DNA of 64,000 nt from Virgibacillus salexigens. GTDB taxonomy: Bacteria > Bacillota > Bacilli > Bacillales > Amphibacillaceae. The notes under the pieces were generated by a model. That model worked only from the letters and a program-made list of their open reading frames with translations, had not been told where the DNA came from and ran no database searches. Shown piece after piece: positions 26,484-36,400 of the stretch (position 1 is its first letter; each line of letters starts with the position of its first letter). The stretch lies in assembly GCF_014905415.1 (NCBI RefSeq), contig NZ_BNEO01000003.1, positions 248,001 through 312,000 of the forward strand, written 5' to 3'. Both the position numbers and the translations under genes were made by a program.

Positions 26484-28202
26484 TTATTGTGAAAGAGCAT
26501 CGATGGTTATTGTCTCAACAATTGCTGTTTGATTGTCCCGCATATTTGCTTCCAGTTCAACCTTGTCTCCTGTTTGTAGGAAAATTGATTTAGGAGCTTT
26601 TCCAGAGTTTACCGTATAAATCGTCGGGTCATCCTCAAGTAAAAATTGCACAATTTGTTTTGTATCTTGTGTCGTAACAATAACTCTCTCGATCGTACCA
26701 GCTCTTTTTTCCAATGCTGCTTCTTCCGTAGATTCCACATTACTTGGATCCTGTGCTAGTGCTAAACGATAGGCATCTAATGTACTTCTTGCCGTGTCTC
26801 CAAATACAACGAAGTCTGAATCAGCAGCTTTGATATAAGCATAATGCTTAAATAGCCCATTGGGATCTAGCACGTTCACAACCCATGTTGGATTGCCATC
26901 AATATTATAGAGAATTGGCATGGACCCCGTCCAATTCTTCTCAGGAAATTCTTTATTTACAATTTCCTTTGCACCTTTACTGTCCATAATTCCATTATTT
27001 TTATCCCCGTTAAAATAGGTTAACTCACCGGTTCTTGCGTTAATTAATGTATAACCAAGTGCAGAGTCAATATTTTCTTTTGGAGATGACATATCTGTGA
27101 AATAATGCATTTCTCCATTTTCATCAAAAATTGGCGTTACATTGCTTTCTGTTCCAGATTCATTAGGAATTTTTACATCCTTTTTACCAAAGATAGAATT
27201 GAGCCATCCATGCACATACTTCCCAAAGTAATCATTTTCATCTGAAGCCATTTCTGAACTAATTGGCCCATCGACGAAACGTGGCGCTTCCTTAGCTCGA
27301 TATAATTTTACATTGCCGGTTACTGGATCAACCATAGCAACATGTATTTTTTCTAGATTTGGTTTATTTGTCATCCCAATTGGTTTATAGAGAGTTTGAA
27401 CATACCAAGGTTTTCCTTCTCCATCCACTTCAATTTGGGCTTCACCACTTTGAATATAATCCGGATAAGCATTATAAACCGTTCTTGTTACATTATGATG
27501 AAAGTAACTAGAGTTGGTATAGCGCATATTACTATTATGGAACTCAGGTTGTGCATTGACATCCGTGGCCGAAATTGTGAAATAACCTTCTGTCTCTTTG
27601 CCTCGGAAATATCTCCAGAAACCAGTAAATTCTACAGGTGCTACAAAAACGATATCTTCACCTATTTTTTGAACTTGTAATTTACCTAAATCATAGAATT
27701 GTGTATTTGGTACAACACTCATTGCCTTTTGTACTTTATTACGAGCAGATTCTGGTGATACCACGATCGGTGTTGCATCTTTATCCAATGGCTTTGCCTC
27801 ATCTATTTCTTCTGTTGTGATTGAATCATGTGTGTCATCTAAGGTGAAAATACCCATTACGAAGAATCCAGGAATAGCTATGATGGCGAATAAAATAATT
27901 GCCCCAGTAATCGCATCAAATTGCTTACTGGATTTTGTAAAAGGCTGACTAGAAGTCAATACATATAATCCGACCATCCCAACAAATCCGATAATGATGT
28001 TAGCAATGGTTATTGTTGGAATTGTAATTGCCGGCATGAAAATATAAACGATAATAATGCCGATAATAAAAAGGGTAGCAAATACGATGCCAACTGCTTT
28101 TAGTGTGGTCATGCGAAATTTTTTGTTTTTAAGCACAAAAAATCCAGCAATGACAAAATACAAAATAAATGAGAGAATGGTTGTCGTTAAAATTCCTGTC
28201 AT
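26484..28202 (-). CDS. Uncharacterised membrane protein with large soluble domain (572 aa)
   Basis: Four hydrophobic segments occupy roughly residues 5-135, followed by a long soluble region (about 140-572) rich in beta-type sequence. The soluble part includes two similar pieces with 'T-N(A/P)RTGELTYF' and 'DPVTGNVKLYR' that resemble PepSY-like or repeated substrate-sensing folds. No enzyme motif is seen. The start at 28202 follows AGGAG; the frame extends 33 codons upstream without a binding site. I do not recognise a function; it is flanked by unrelated genes. Confidence 0.7.
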   Translation of the reverse strand: MTGILTTTILSFILYFVIAGFFVLKNKKFRMTTLKAVGIVFATLFIIGIIIVYIFMPAITIPTITIANIIIGFVGMVGLYVLTSSQPFTKSSKQFDAITGAIILFAIIAIPGFFVMGIFTLDDTHDSITTEEIDEAKPLDKDATPIVVSPESARNKVQKAMSVVPNTQFYDLGKLQVQKIGEDIVFVAPVEFTGFWRYFRGKETEGYFTISATDVNAQPEFHNSNMRYTNSSYFHHNVTRTVYNAYPDYIQSGEAQIEVDGEGKPWYVQTLYKPIGMTNKPNLEKIHVAMVDPVTGNVKLYRAKEAPRFVDGPISSEMASDENDYFGKYVHGWLNSIFGKKDVKIPNESGTESNVTPIFDENGEMHYFTDMSSPKENIDSALGYTLINARTGELTYFNGDKNNGIMDSKGAKEIVNKEFPEKNWTGSMPILYNIDGNPTWVVNVLDPNGLFKHYAYIKAADSDFVVFGDTARSTLDAYRLALAQDPSNVESTEEAALEKRAGTIERVIVTTQDTKQIVQFLLEDDPTIYTVNSGKAPKSIFLQTGDKVELEANMRDNQTAIVETITIDALSQ

Positions 28203-28338
28203 AATTTCATCTCCTATTCTTAACTCTACTATTATATACGTAGGATTGTTATAAAAAGTTTCAAGAAAGGCAATTTGATTTTCAACTGGAATAAAAATCA
28301 TTAAAATAGGGAGAGATGCAGAAAAAGGGGGGATCGGT

Positions 28339-29391
28339 TTGAAGCAAATTTATAGTGATGTCATCCAATTTAGGGGGAATCATTATCAATATGGCTGTAT
28401 GCAGGGTAAAGCTTTAAAGGATTCTTATATATTAGAGAATCGAAAGAAGCAGTGGAAAATTAGGCAGCCGCGATTTGCCATTCATGAACAAGAAGTAAAA
28501 GCAGCTATTACTCCCATTGCCCCAGGTATTTGGGACGAATTGTGCGGATTAAGGGATGCATTGGATTGGACAATGGAGGATGTATTGCTGGAATTTGGCG
28601 GGTTCCGCTTGGAATATAAAAAAAGTGGATGCTCTATATTCACAGGTAGTGAATATATGATTCGTAATTATGACTATCATCCGAAAACGTATGAGGGTCG
28701 CTATACTGTATTTCAACCAAGTGATCAGGGATATGCGACGATTGCTCCTTCCCAACGTATAACAGGGAGAATGGATGGTATGAATGAACATGGGTTGGCG
28801 ATGGGCTATAATTTTATTCATCGTCGCAAACCTGGAGACGGATTTATATGTAATATGATTGGAAGAATGATTCTTGAAAACTGTAAGAACACGGATGAAG
28901 CCGTTCAATTACTAAAAGAAATACCGCATCGCCACTCATTTAGCTATGTTTTATTAGATAAAAATGGGGAAACCTTTATTGTAGAAGCTTCACCTCGATC
29001 GGTTCAGGTACGTCAATCGAATGTTTGTACGAATCATTTTGAACAATTAACTAAGGAAAATCGGTATCATTTGGATGATTCATATCGCAGGCAGCAAGCT
29101 ATACAAGCACAAGAAAAGGAGACAATGACTGCATACCAGGCATTTACAATGATGAATGATTCCACCAGAGGGGTATTCTCAAAAAAATATAAACATTGGG
29201 CTGGTACCATTCATACATCCGCGTACTTTCCAAAAGAATTAAAGGTTTGGTTTGCTCTAGGAGGAGATCGAGAACCATTTGTTTTTCACTTTAAAAACTG
29301 GTTAAATGGCGATGACTTTAACACTAGTCGGATAATCGGAGAGGTAGATACAGAGCTGCCATTTGTTCATATGGAAGAAAATGTGCGGTGA
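28339..29391 (+). CDS. C45 family autoproteolytic acyltransferase/hydrolase
   Basis: A 350-residue protein of the acyl-CoA:6-aminopenicillanate acyltransferase-like group. The nucleophile after self-cleavage would be Cys98 in KKSGCSIF; NYDYHP, GMNEHGLAMG and FSYVLLDKNGETFIVEASPR are typical downstream blocks. In bacteria such enzymes hydrolyse or transfer acyl groups of small amides; the substrate is unknown. The start is TTG with GGGGGA 5-6 bp upstream. It is divergent from the 572-aa membrane protein gene. Confidence 0.85.
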   Translation: MKQIYSDVIQFRGNHYQYGCMQGKALKDSYILENRKKQWKIRQPRFAIHEQEVKAAITPIAPGIWDELCGLRDALDWTMEDVLLEFGGFRLEYKKSGCSIFTGSEYMIRNYDYHPKTYEGRYTVFQPSDQGYATIAPSQRITGRMDGMNEHGLAMGYNFIHRRKPGDGFICNMIGRMILENCKNTDEAVQLLKEIPHRHSFSYVLLDKNGETFIVEASPRSVQVRQSNVCTNHFEQLTKENRYHLDDSYRRQQAIQAQEKETMTAYQAFTMMNDSTRGVFSKKYKHWAGTIHTSAYFPKELKVWFALGGDREPFVFHFKNWLNGDDFNTSRIIGEVDTELPFVHMEENVR

Positions 29392-29516
29392 TTAGTAATT
29401 TTGTGAAAAGCATGTTTAAATTTGAGAAGTTTATGGGAAAATAAATTTATACTTTCTTTTTTTATAACAGCAGTTATAATATACTCAGGTGAAATATCAA
29501 AGTAGGAGGTAACCTA

Positions 29517-30188
29517 ATGAAGCTCTTTCAGGTACGGAAAGGTCAATTCGTTTTCTATCGAAATGAATTGCATAAGGTGTATTCGGTTAAACCGATGTTT
29601 AAAAAATCAGTTCACTTATATCGTTTAAAAGATATGCAGCAGATTCTAACGAAAGCAAGTGAAATCGAATTGTATCGTCCGCAACATAATGATACATTTA
29701 TTTTTTATGGAAAACGATATACGATTGATAAAGATAAACGACCAGAGCCAGGTGATTATATTTTAATTATTAAGCCTGCTCCCGATTTTCTCGATCATTA
29801 TTCGCTTAATTCCATAGAAAAAGTCGATAGCGTGGAAGATGGGAATGTTGTAACGACAAGAGATAATGGTGTGAAACACAGTGAATATGTGGTAATGGTA
29901 CCAGGAAAATCAGATGCAAGTCGTGAGATTGCTTATTACGATAAAAGCCTTGTTCCAGAAGAACAACAAATTCAAGATGAATCAATTAGTTATTTAGCTG
30001 AAAGTGATGGCAATATCAAACCGGTTGTCGGTGATATTTATATCGATGTAAATAATGAAACGAAAGCAATGATTGTTGCGATGACGGAAGATGAAGTAGT
30101 CTTTGGTCATGGTGTACGTATTCATGTAGCCGATCTATTAAATGAAGAAAATTATAAATTAGTATATCGTTTTGAAGAGGATCTATAA
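29517..30188 (+). CDS. Conserved hypothetical protein (223 aa)
   Basis: A soluble protein that looks made of three similar small beta-rich units, each beginning with a 'G-x-F-V-F-Y / DTFIFYGKRYTI / VGDIYIDV' type strand, suggesting repeated SH3-like or KOW-like barrels. There is no membrane segment and no catalytic motif. TAGGAGG precedes the ATG. Family and role are not recognised. Confidence 0.65.
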   Translation: MKLFQVRKGQFVFYRNELHKVYSVKPMFKKSVHLYRLKDMQQILTKASEIELYRPQHNDTFIFYGKRYTIDKDKRPEPGDYILIIKPAPDFLDHYSLNSIEKVDSVEDGNVVTTRDNGVKHSEYVVMVPGKSDASREIAYYDKSLVPEEQQIQDESISYLAESDGNIKPVVGDIYIDVNNETKAMIVAMTEDEVVFGHGVRIHVADLLNEENYKLVYRFEEDL

Positions 30189-30245
30189 GGTATATCAACT
30201 TCAAATCACAAGATTTTAATTTAAGAATCAACTGAAGATGAACAA

Positions 30246-30286
30246 AAAAACTGTGCGATTGAAAGAATGAATCGCACAGTTTTTCT
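30246..30286. terminator. Bidirectional terminator
   Basis: A 15-bp perfect stem (AAAAACTGTGCGATT / AATCGCACAGTTTTT) between convergent genes. Confidence 0.9.
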
Positions 30287-30288
30287 TA

Positions 30289-31635
30289 TTATTTTTCTTC
30301 TAATTTCGAACTTGCTTTATAACCAAGTACATTAATGGGATCTTTAGGGCTAGAATATGGCGGGGCATAGGCCAATTCTAATTCAGGTAAATCAGTCACC
30401 GTGAGATTTCCCTTTATTGCAGTTGCTAAAACGGCTAACCGTTTGTCGACCCCAGCAAATCCAACCACCTGTGCGCCATAGATCTTTCCGTCCTGTTTAC
30501 TAAATAATACTTTTAACCATATTTCTCCAGATCCGGGATAATAGCTGGCGTTAGACATGGTTTTAAGGGTCGCGGTTTCATAGTCTCGGTTTAGAGACTT
30601 TAAACGATCTGTATTCAGTCCAGTGGAGCCAATCGTTAAGTCAAATAGTTTTAGAATATTAGAACCTAGTGTGCCCTTATAGGGGATTTGTTGCCCTTTG
30701 ATATGACTAGCTATAATAAATGCTTGTCGATGGGCAGGTCCTGCCAAAGCAATATTTCTTGGAATATCTATGATGGCATCTTTCGTTTCCACAACATCAC
30801 CTAGTGCATATATATTTGGGTCATTAGTTTGCATAAACGCATTAACTTTTATTGCACCGGTATCCCCAATTGCAAGTGATGCATCTTCAGCAAGCTTTGT
30901 ATTTGGTTTAACCCCTATTGCTAGAATAGTCATATCAGCTTGAATAGAGGTACCACCATTTAAGTGGAGCGTTTGCCCTTGGTTAGAAAAATAATAGAGA
31001 GCGTCATTAAGTACAACGGTGACATTGTTTTTCTTAAGATGATCTTCAATCATCTGTGCCATGTCTGAATCGACTATATTCATTACTTGTGACGATTGAT
31101 CGATTAACGTACAATCTATGCCTTTGCTATACAGGTTTTCCGCCATTTCCAATCCAATAAACCCAGCTCCGATAATTGCTGCTGAGGTTGGCTTTTCCTG
31201 CTCAATAAAGGAATGAATCGCATCCATATCTGGAATAGAATGTAAGCAAAACGTGCGCTTCATGTCCATTCCGTTAAATGAAGGAGCAACGGCTGAAGCT
31301 CCAGGTGATAAGATGAGTGTATCATAGGATTCGGTATGAATTTGTGAATCCTGTCTATACTCAATTTCTTTCGTTGTACGTTGAATCGCTGTTACTTCTG
31401 CATGGACTCGTACATCTACCTGATATTTCGCTTGGAAGTCTCCTGTTGCATATAAAATATCTTCTCTGTTTGGTACCTTATTCCCGATGTAGTAAGGCAT
31501 ACCGCAATTAGAAAAGGAGATATATTCCCCTTTCTCAAAGATAATAATTTCTGCATCTTGGTTATCTCTACGAATTTGAGCGGCTACAGTAGCGCCGCCA
31601 CCTACTCCGCCAATAATAAGAATTTTTTGCGCCAA
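30289..31635 (-). CDS. cdr: CoA-disulfide reductase
   Basis: A 448-residue flavoprotein of the pyridine nucleotide-disulfide oxidoreductase family. The single redox-active Cys44 lies in SFSNCGMPYYIG, the hallmark of CoA-disulfide reductases and related NADH oxidases; FAD loop GGVGGGA and NAD loop IGAGFIGLEMAE are present. It lacks the C-terminal rhodanese domain found in longer relatives. It keeps CoA or related thiols reduced. TTG at 31635 is chosen because GGAGG is 8 bp upstream. It ends an operon with the NSS transporter. Confidence 0.88.
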   Translation of the reverse strand: MAQKILIIGGVGGGATVAAQIRRDNQDAEIIIFEKGEYISFSNCGMPYYIGNKVPNREDILYATGDFQAKYQVDVRVHAEVTAIQRTTKEIEYRQDSQIHTESYDTLILSPGASAVAPSFNGMDMKRTFCLHSIPDMDAIHSFIEQEKPTSAAIIGAGFIGLEMAENLYSKGIDCTLIDQSSQVMNIVDSDMAQMIEDHLKKNNVTVVLNDALYYFSNQGQTLHLNGGTSIQADMTILAIGVKPNTKLAEDASLAIGDTGAIKVNAFMQTNDPNIYALGDVVETKDAIIDIPRNIALAGPAHRQAFIIASHIKGQQIPYKGTLGSNILKLFDLTIGSTGLNTDRLKSLNRDYETATLKTMSNASYYPGSGEIWLKVLFSKQDGKIYGAQVVGFAGVDKRLAVLATAIKGNLTVTDLPELELAYAPPYSSPKDPINVLGYKASSKLEEK

Positions 31636-31662
31636 TGCAATCACCTCCAGGCATAGTTTACC

Positions 31663-33006
31663 CTATATAATGCCGATTGAACCTAAGAAGACAATAATAA
31701 TAGTAATCGGAACAAGCCAACGCATATTCTGCAACCATACATTATATATCCCATTAGATAGCTGGTTTCCATAAGAAAATTCTTGTTTAATTAACGCCTT
31801 ATCCATTTTATACCCAATAAATAGAGCGATAAATAAACACCCACCAGGAAGCATAATATTACTTACTAAAAAGTCAGTAGCATCAAATACGGTTTTTCCA
31901 AAAATGGTAAAGTCAGCTAAACTGCTTGAAGATAAAGCAGCTGGAATACCAGCGATAAAAACAAGTATACCTGATATAAATGCTGTTTTCTTCCTAGAAC
32001 GCTGTTTCTTTTCAGTGAACGCAGCTGTGATAATCTCTAACATACTAAAGGAGGATGTTAGAACCGCAAATAAGAATAATAAGAGGAATAAACTCAAGAA
32101 TATTTCACCAAATGGCATTTGTGCAAATGCCTCCGGTAGTACAATGAATAATAGTCCTGGACCTTCTGCTGGCTCTAAACCAAATGCGAAAACAACAGGG
32201 AAGATAGCAAGCCCGGCTAACAATGAAACGAAAATATTCATAATTGAAACAGATCCGGCAGACATTGGGAGACTGACATCCTTCTTTAAGTAGGAACTAT
32301 ATGTAACCATAACAGAGATACCTACAGCAAGTGAGAAGAATGATTGCCCAAGTGCATAGAGTACATTTTCGGCATTTAACTTAGAAAAGTCCGGTTGAAG
32401 GAAAAAGCGGAGTCCTTCCATAGCACCTTCAAAAGTTAGTGAACGAATGACAAGTATGATAAAAAAGATAAATAATAATGGCATCAGTACTTTACTTGTT
32501 TTTTCAATCCCATCTTTAATTCCAAAAGAGACTACCATAATATTAATTAGAATAAATAATAGATGACCAATCAATGTAATTAACGGATTTCCCGTAATGG
32601 TAGCGAATAAATCTGCATAATTCGCCGTGTCGCTAATGATCAGACCTGGAATCGAAATAGCACTATAGATTAATACCCATCCACCAACAACACTGTAAAA
32701 GGACATAAGTAGAAAAGCGCCAACGACTCCCCAATGTCCAATGAATGACCAGCCAGTTTTAGGGGCTAGCTTTTGATAAGCTGTTACTGCTTCTTTCTGC
32801 GCTCCTCTACCAATAATAAACTCTGCTATTAATATAGGAAGACCAATGATTACTGTAAATGCGATGAATAACAAGAAAAAGGCCCCTCCGCCGTTCATTC
32901 CTGTCATATAAGGGAATTTCCAAATTGCTCCTAGGCCGATAGCTGCTCCAGCAGAAGATAAGATGAACCCTATCTTTGTCGACCATTGTTCTTTTTTAGG
33001 TTGCAT
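31663..33006 (-). CDS. Sodium-dependent transporter, NSS/SNF family
   Basis: A 447-residue protein with 11 or so membrane helices and the NSS hallmarks: GLGAIWKFPYMTGMNGGGAF in TM1 (the G-x-x-W-x-F-P sodium/substrate site) and the TM6/TM8 region (ALGQSFFSLAVGISVMVTYSSY). NSS members import amino acids with Na+. It lies directly downstream of the kynurenine operon, so tryptophan or kynurenine import is a plausible role (TnaT-like). It has its own promoter. Confidence 0.9.
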   Translation of the reverse strand: MQPKKEQWSTKIGFILSSAGAAIGLGAIWKFPYMTGMNGGGAFFLLFIAFTVIIGLPILIAEFIIGRGAQKEAVTAYQKLAPKTGWSFIGHWGVVGAFLLMSFYSVVGGWVLIYSAISIPGLIISDTANYADLFATITGNPLITLIGHLLFILINIMVVSFGIKDGIEKTSKVLMPLLFIFFIILVIRSLTFEGAMEGLRFFLQPDFSKLNAENVLYALGQSFFSLAVGISVMVTYSSYLKKDVSLPMSAGSVSIMNIFVSLLAGLAIFPVVFAFGLEPAEGPGLLFIVLPEAFAQMPFGEIFLSLFLLLFLFAVLTSSFSMLEIITAAFTEKKQRSRKKTAFISGILVFIAGIPAALSSSSLADFTIFGKTVFDATDFLVSNIMLPGGCLFIALFIGYKMDKALIKQEFSYGNQLSNGIYNVWLQNMRWLVPITIIIVFLGSIGII

Positions 33007-33098
33007 ACAAAACGTCTTCCTTTCTTTCTTTTTCTTCCATTTTTAGTACAAATGATATGTACAGGGAGGCGCAAACCTCCCCTTATGAATTAAGTTTC

Positions 33099-33127
33099 AC
33101 TTTATTTACATTGATCGTAAAAGTCAA
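33099..33127 (-). promoter_or_regulatory. Sigma-A promoter of the NSS-cdr operon
   Basis: On the minus strand, TTGACT (33122-33127) and TAAAGT (33099-33104) with a 17-bp spacer. A GGGAGG / CCTCCC hairpin (33064-33081) follows in the leader. Confidence 0.5.
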
Positions 33128-33190
33128 GTGATTTTATCTTGGTTTTATCTTAGTTCCACGCTTTTTATTAATATGGTCCTCATTTTCGGA

Positions 33191-34039
33191 TTATAACTTG
33201 CTTCTTATTTCCCATAATTCTGGAAAGAAGGGGTGATCTAGCACTTTCTTTAAGTATCCAACACCAGATGATCCTCCTGTTCCCATTTTGTGGCCAATAA
33301 TTCGTTCCACTGTTTTCATATGTCGAAAACGCCATTGTTGAAACCAATCTTCGATATCGACGAGTTTTTCTGCAAGCTGGTATAAATCCCAGTATTGATT
33401 TACATTCTTATATATAGTCATCCATGCTTGTTCGACAGTTTCATCCTTTTCATACGTTTTCGAAAAATCACGCGTCACTATGTCTGGGTTTATAGGAAAA
33501 CCATTATCTGCCAAAGCTTGAATAGCAACATCATATAAACCGGGAGCATGATAAGCATGATAGAGCATTTGATGAACTTCTGGATCCTTTTCGTATATTT
33601 TTAAGATGAATGGCGTTTTATAGCCGAGTACAAATTCAACTAATCGATATTGGTAAGATTGGAAACCAGAGGCGTTTCCTAACTTATCGCGAAACTCCAT
33701 GTATTCCGCTGGTGTTAAGGTTGATAGCACATCCCAAGCTTGAATAATTTGCGACTGTATCTTAGACACACGGGATAGCATTTTAAATGACGCTTGCAGA
33801 TCGCCACGCTTAATCGCAGCGACAGCCGCCTGGGTTTCATGAATGATTAATTTTAACCACAATTCACTAACATGATGAATAATAATAAATAACATTTCAT
33901 CATGATGATCCGATAGCCGCTTTTGGCTGGAGAGTAATGTATCTAGCTGCAAATAATCTCCATATGTCATTTTTTCCTTGAAATTTGTATGAATTCCTTG
34001 TTCCGAATCAAAGGTACGATCCATATGTTTGTTAGTCAT
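33191..34039 (-). CDS. kynA: Tryptophan 2,3-dioxygenase
   Basis: A 282-residue haem dioxygenase that opens the tryptophan ring to N-formylkynurenine. Family blocks seen: [51 protein letters not shown] and the C-terminal [26 protein letters not shown] with the haem-proximal His. The ATG at 34039 is within the last codons of kynB (8-bp overlap) and has AAAGGGG 8 bp upstream; the longer frame from 34096 is not supported. Confidence 0.97.
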   Translation of the reverse strand: MTNKHMDRTFDSEQGIHTNFKEKMTYGDYLQLDTLLSSQKRLSDHHDEMLFIIIHHVSELWLKLIIHETQAAVAAIKRGDLQASFKMLSRVSKIQSQIIQAWDVLSTLTPAEYMEFRDKLGNASGFQSYQYRLVEFVLGYKTPFILKIYEKDPEVHQMLYHAYHAPGLYDVAIQALADNGFPINPDIVTRDFSKTYEKDETVEQAWMTIYKNVNQYWDLYQLAEKLVDIEDWFQQWRFRHMKTVERIIGHKMGTGGSSGVGYLKKVLDHPFFPELWEIRSKL

Positions 34040-34679
34040 CCTGTTGGCCCCTTTCCTTTGGACGTAAGACTGCCCGTACTGGGCTACCATCGGCACCCTG
34101 AATAGGTAATGGAAGAGCTATAAGCTCGTAGATACCTGGCGAAACCTGATCAAGCGTAATATTTTCTAGAATATGGATGCCATGCTTATGAAGCGTATGA
34201 TGTGTTCGTAAGTCCTTGCTTTCAGGTGGGTCCACAGATGGGATATCAACCCCAAGCAAGGTAACTTCTTTTTCTTGTAAAAAGGCTGCAATAGATGGAT
34301 CTAACCTGGGGATGTTTTCTGGAAAACGTGTTGGAATATTAGGTAGTGATGTACGTAATAGGACACGTTTTATATTTGCTGGCCAGGTCAATTGATTCAA
34401 TACATTGTCGGTTATTTTATCTACATGACTTACATCAAAAACGACAGCATCACCAACATAATGATTGATGTCAAGTTGTTCAACAGTACTACCATTTGCA
34501 TCAAAATGGTATGGTGCGTCGATATGCGTTCCGATATGAAGACTGGTAGTTATTTGGCCAATATTTACAGATGTTGTTTCTTTTATTGATGCCGTTAATG
34601 AGTATGAAAATGGTGTATCGCCAGGCCAGTTAGCTATGTTATTTGTTAGTGGTTGAGAGATATCGATCCAGTCTGTCAT
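34032..34679 (-). CDS. kynB: Kynurenine formamidase (arylformamidase)
   Basis: A 215-residue metal-dependent cyclase-type hydrolase with [12 protein letters not shown] (His48, His52, Asp54, His58 bind the metals). It hydrolyses N-formylkynurenine to kynurenine and formate. It overlaps kynU by 1 bp (TAATG) and kynA by 8 bp, a tightly coupled operon. Confidence 0.97.
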   Translation of the reverse strand: MTDWIDISQPLTNNIANWPGDTPFSYSLTASIKETTSVNIGQITTSLHIGTHIDAPYHFDANGSTVEQLDINHYVGDAVVFDVSHVDKITDNVLNQLTWPANIKRVLLRTSLPNIPTRFPENIPRLDPSIAAFLQEKEVTLLGVDIPSVDPPESKDLRTHHTLHKHGIHILENITLDQVSPGIYELIALPLPIQGADGSPVRAVLRPKERGQQDD

Positions 34680-35950
34680 TATGCAATGACACCTCGCTTA
34701 TTTTCAAAGTTTTTATAGGCCTTGTTTTCCATAATCGTTTTTAAGATTTGTACCATCTTCCATATTTCTTCAAACGTATTATAGAGAGCAACAGGAGCTA
34801 AACGGATTCCGTTTGGATTTCGGAAGTCTGGAATGACACCTTCTGCCTTTAATGCTTTACAAATTCGAGCTGCTTCAGGATGTTCCAAATAGATATGTCC
34901 ACCCCGTAATTCATCTGCTTTAGGATTTGCGATAAAGAATCCTTGTTCCTGAAGTTCAACTTCAATAAGTTTCATTAAGTAGTTGGTTAATTCAAGCGAC
35001 TTTTTTCGAATTCTGGCTATTCCAATTTCTTCAAACATTTCTAAGGAGCCGATTAATGGTGCTGCACTTAACACATGTGGGGTGCCAATTTGATAGGCAC
35101 CTGCACTTTCTGCTGGTGTTAACGTATGGTCCATATCAAATTGTTTTTCCTTATTCGAGCTGAACCATCCTGCTAGTCCAGGGTTGTTACCAAAATGCTT
35201 TTGGTTAACGTATAAACCGCCGACACTACCAGGTCCTCCATTTAAATGCTTATATGTACACCAGAAGGCGAAATCAACTCCCCATTCAGATAATTGATGT
35301 GGAATGGAGCCAATTGAATGGCAAAGATCGAACCCGACAATAATCCCCCGTTTATGAGCTTCTACGGTAATGGTTTCCATATCTAAAATTTGACCACTAC
35401 GATATAGTACACCAGGAAGCACAAGCATAGCTACTTCTTCTGACATTGCTTCAATAATCGTATTTGTATTTAAGGTGTTTCCGTCTTTACTTTTAACCTG
35501 AATCAAATGATCTTCTGGTTGTAGTCCTTTTAACCGTAACTGGCTCTTTAATGCATAAATATCTGACGGGAAGTTTAATTCATCCGCTAAAATTTTCGTC
35601 TTTTTTCCCCTTGGCTGAAAAAAGCTTGCTGTCAGCTGATGAAGGTTGGTTGTAGTTGACCCAGTAATGATTACTTCTTCTGGCCTTGCACCAATTAGGT
35701 GGGCGGACATCTTTCCTAATTTTTCTGATAAATAGAACCAAGGATATGCCCCTTCTGACCAACCATCAATTCCATATTCTTTCCAGGATTCCATGAGCAT
35801 TTCTACGGTTTTTTTTGCCCGTTTGGATAATATGCCTAACGAATTTCCATCAAAGTAGATTTTATCAGGAGAAAGGTAAAACTCCTCTCGGTATGTCGAT
35901 AATTCATCTTCACTATCTAAATGGCGTGCATAGGAAATGTCCGTCTTCAT
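34679..35950 (-). CDS. kynU: Kynureninase
   Basis: A 423-residue PLP enzyme (fold type I). [24 protein letters not shown]-like region, GFDLCHSIG and [15 protein letters not shown] with the PLP Lys234 are all typical. It cleaves kynurenine to anthranilate and alanine. First gene of kynU-kynB-kynA; GAGG lies about 10 bp before the ATG. No anthranilate-degrading genes are in the window. Confidence 0.97.
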   Translation of the reverse strand: MKTDISYARHLDSEDELSTYREEFYLSPDKIYFDGNSLGILSKRAKKTVEMLMESWKEYGIDGWSEGAYPWFYLSEKLGKMSAHLIGARPEEVIITGSTTTNLHQLTASFFQPRGKKTKILADELNFPSDIYALKSQLRLKGLQPEDHLIQVKSKDGNTLNTNTIIEAMSEEVAMLVLPGVLYRSGQILDMETITVEAHKRGIIVGFDLCHSIGSIPHQLSEWGVDFAFWCTYKHLNGGPGSVGGLYVNQKHFGNNPGLAGWFSSNKEKQFDMDHTLTPAESAGAYQIGTPHVLSAAPLIGSLEMFEEIGIARIRKKSLELTNYLMKLIEVELQEQGFFIANPKADELRGGHIYLEHPEAARICKALKAEGVIPDFRNPNGIRLAPVALYNTFEEIWKMVQILKTIMENKAYKNFENKRGVIA

Positions 35951-36303
35951 TTTTAAGGTACCTCATTTCTTCGAATTATGATCTTAAACACTATTATTAT
36001 TCTAACAAAATTACAGAAGGATGTTAGTGTTAATTACTAGAAGATTTTTAGTACTAAAAAAAGTTCATCTAATAAAATACTCAAAATTAGGAGTGTGCAG
36101 GTATTTTATTCGTAATATAAATCCCACTACACACATATTGTTTTCTGATAGGCCAATTGCATTTTTGATAAAAATTATTAGACCTTTATTCCTGGTCAGT
36201 AGCTTTGTTCAGCAATTAAAAAGTTGCTGTTTGTCATGTTAAGAAGGGGAATGAGGGAACAAATATGTATTTACCATAGCAATAAATAGTACTTTGGAAT
36301 GAT

Positions 36304-36333
36304 TTGTTTTCAGTATATTGTAAATTTTATGAT
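36304..36333 (+). promoter_or_regulatory. Putative promoter of the upper lysine operon
   Basis: TTGTTT (36304-36309) and TATGAT (36328-36333) with an 18-bp spacer. It is a moderate match to sigma-A boxes and lies 67 bp before the aminotransferase gene. Confidence 0.45.
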
Positions 36334-36358
36334 GCTGATTTATACTATTGGTAAATAA

Positions 36359-36385
36359 ATGAAACAGCATTTCATTATATGAAAT
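36359..36385. promoter_or_regulatory. Overlapping palindromes, candidate IclR operator
   Basis: ATGAAA-CAGCA-TTTCAT overlaps a perfect 17-bp palindrome ATTTCAT-TAT-ATGAAAT (36369-36385). Three copies of the same half-site in alternating orientation lie between the putative promoter and the ribosome binding site of the aminotransferase gene. Confidence 0.5.
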
Positions 36386-36400
36386 ATAGGGAGGATTAGG

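Larger units (their letters stand above)
35951..36400. other. Intergenic region between the kynurenine and lysine operons
   Basis: A 450-bp AT-rich divergent promoter region. Near kynU are nested inverted repeats: AACACTA (35987-35993) with TAGTGTT (36025-36031), and CTAACA (36002-36007) with TGTTAG (36022-36027). Near the lysine operon are a promoter and palindromes, listed separately. No credible gene is seen in between. Confidence 0.6.

Noticed and set aside
36021-36242. 73-codon frame in the kyn-lysine intergenic region
   Set aside because: No ribosome binding site and no protein-like pattern; AT-rich promoter DNA.
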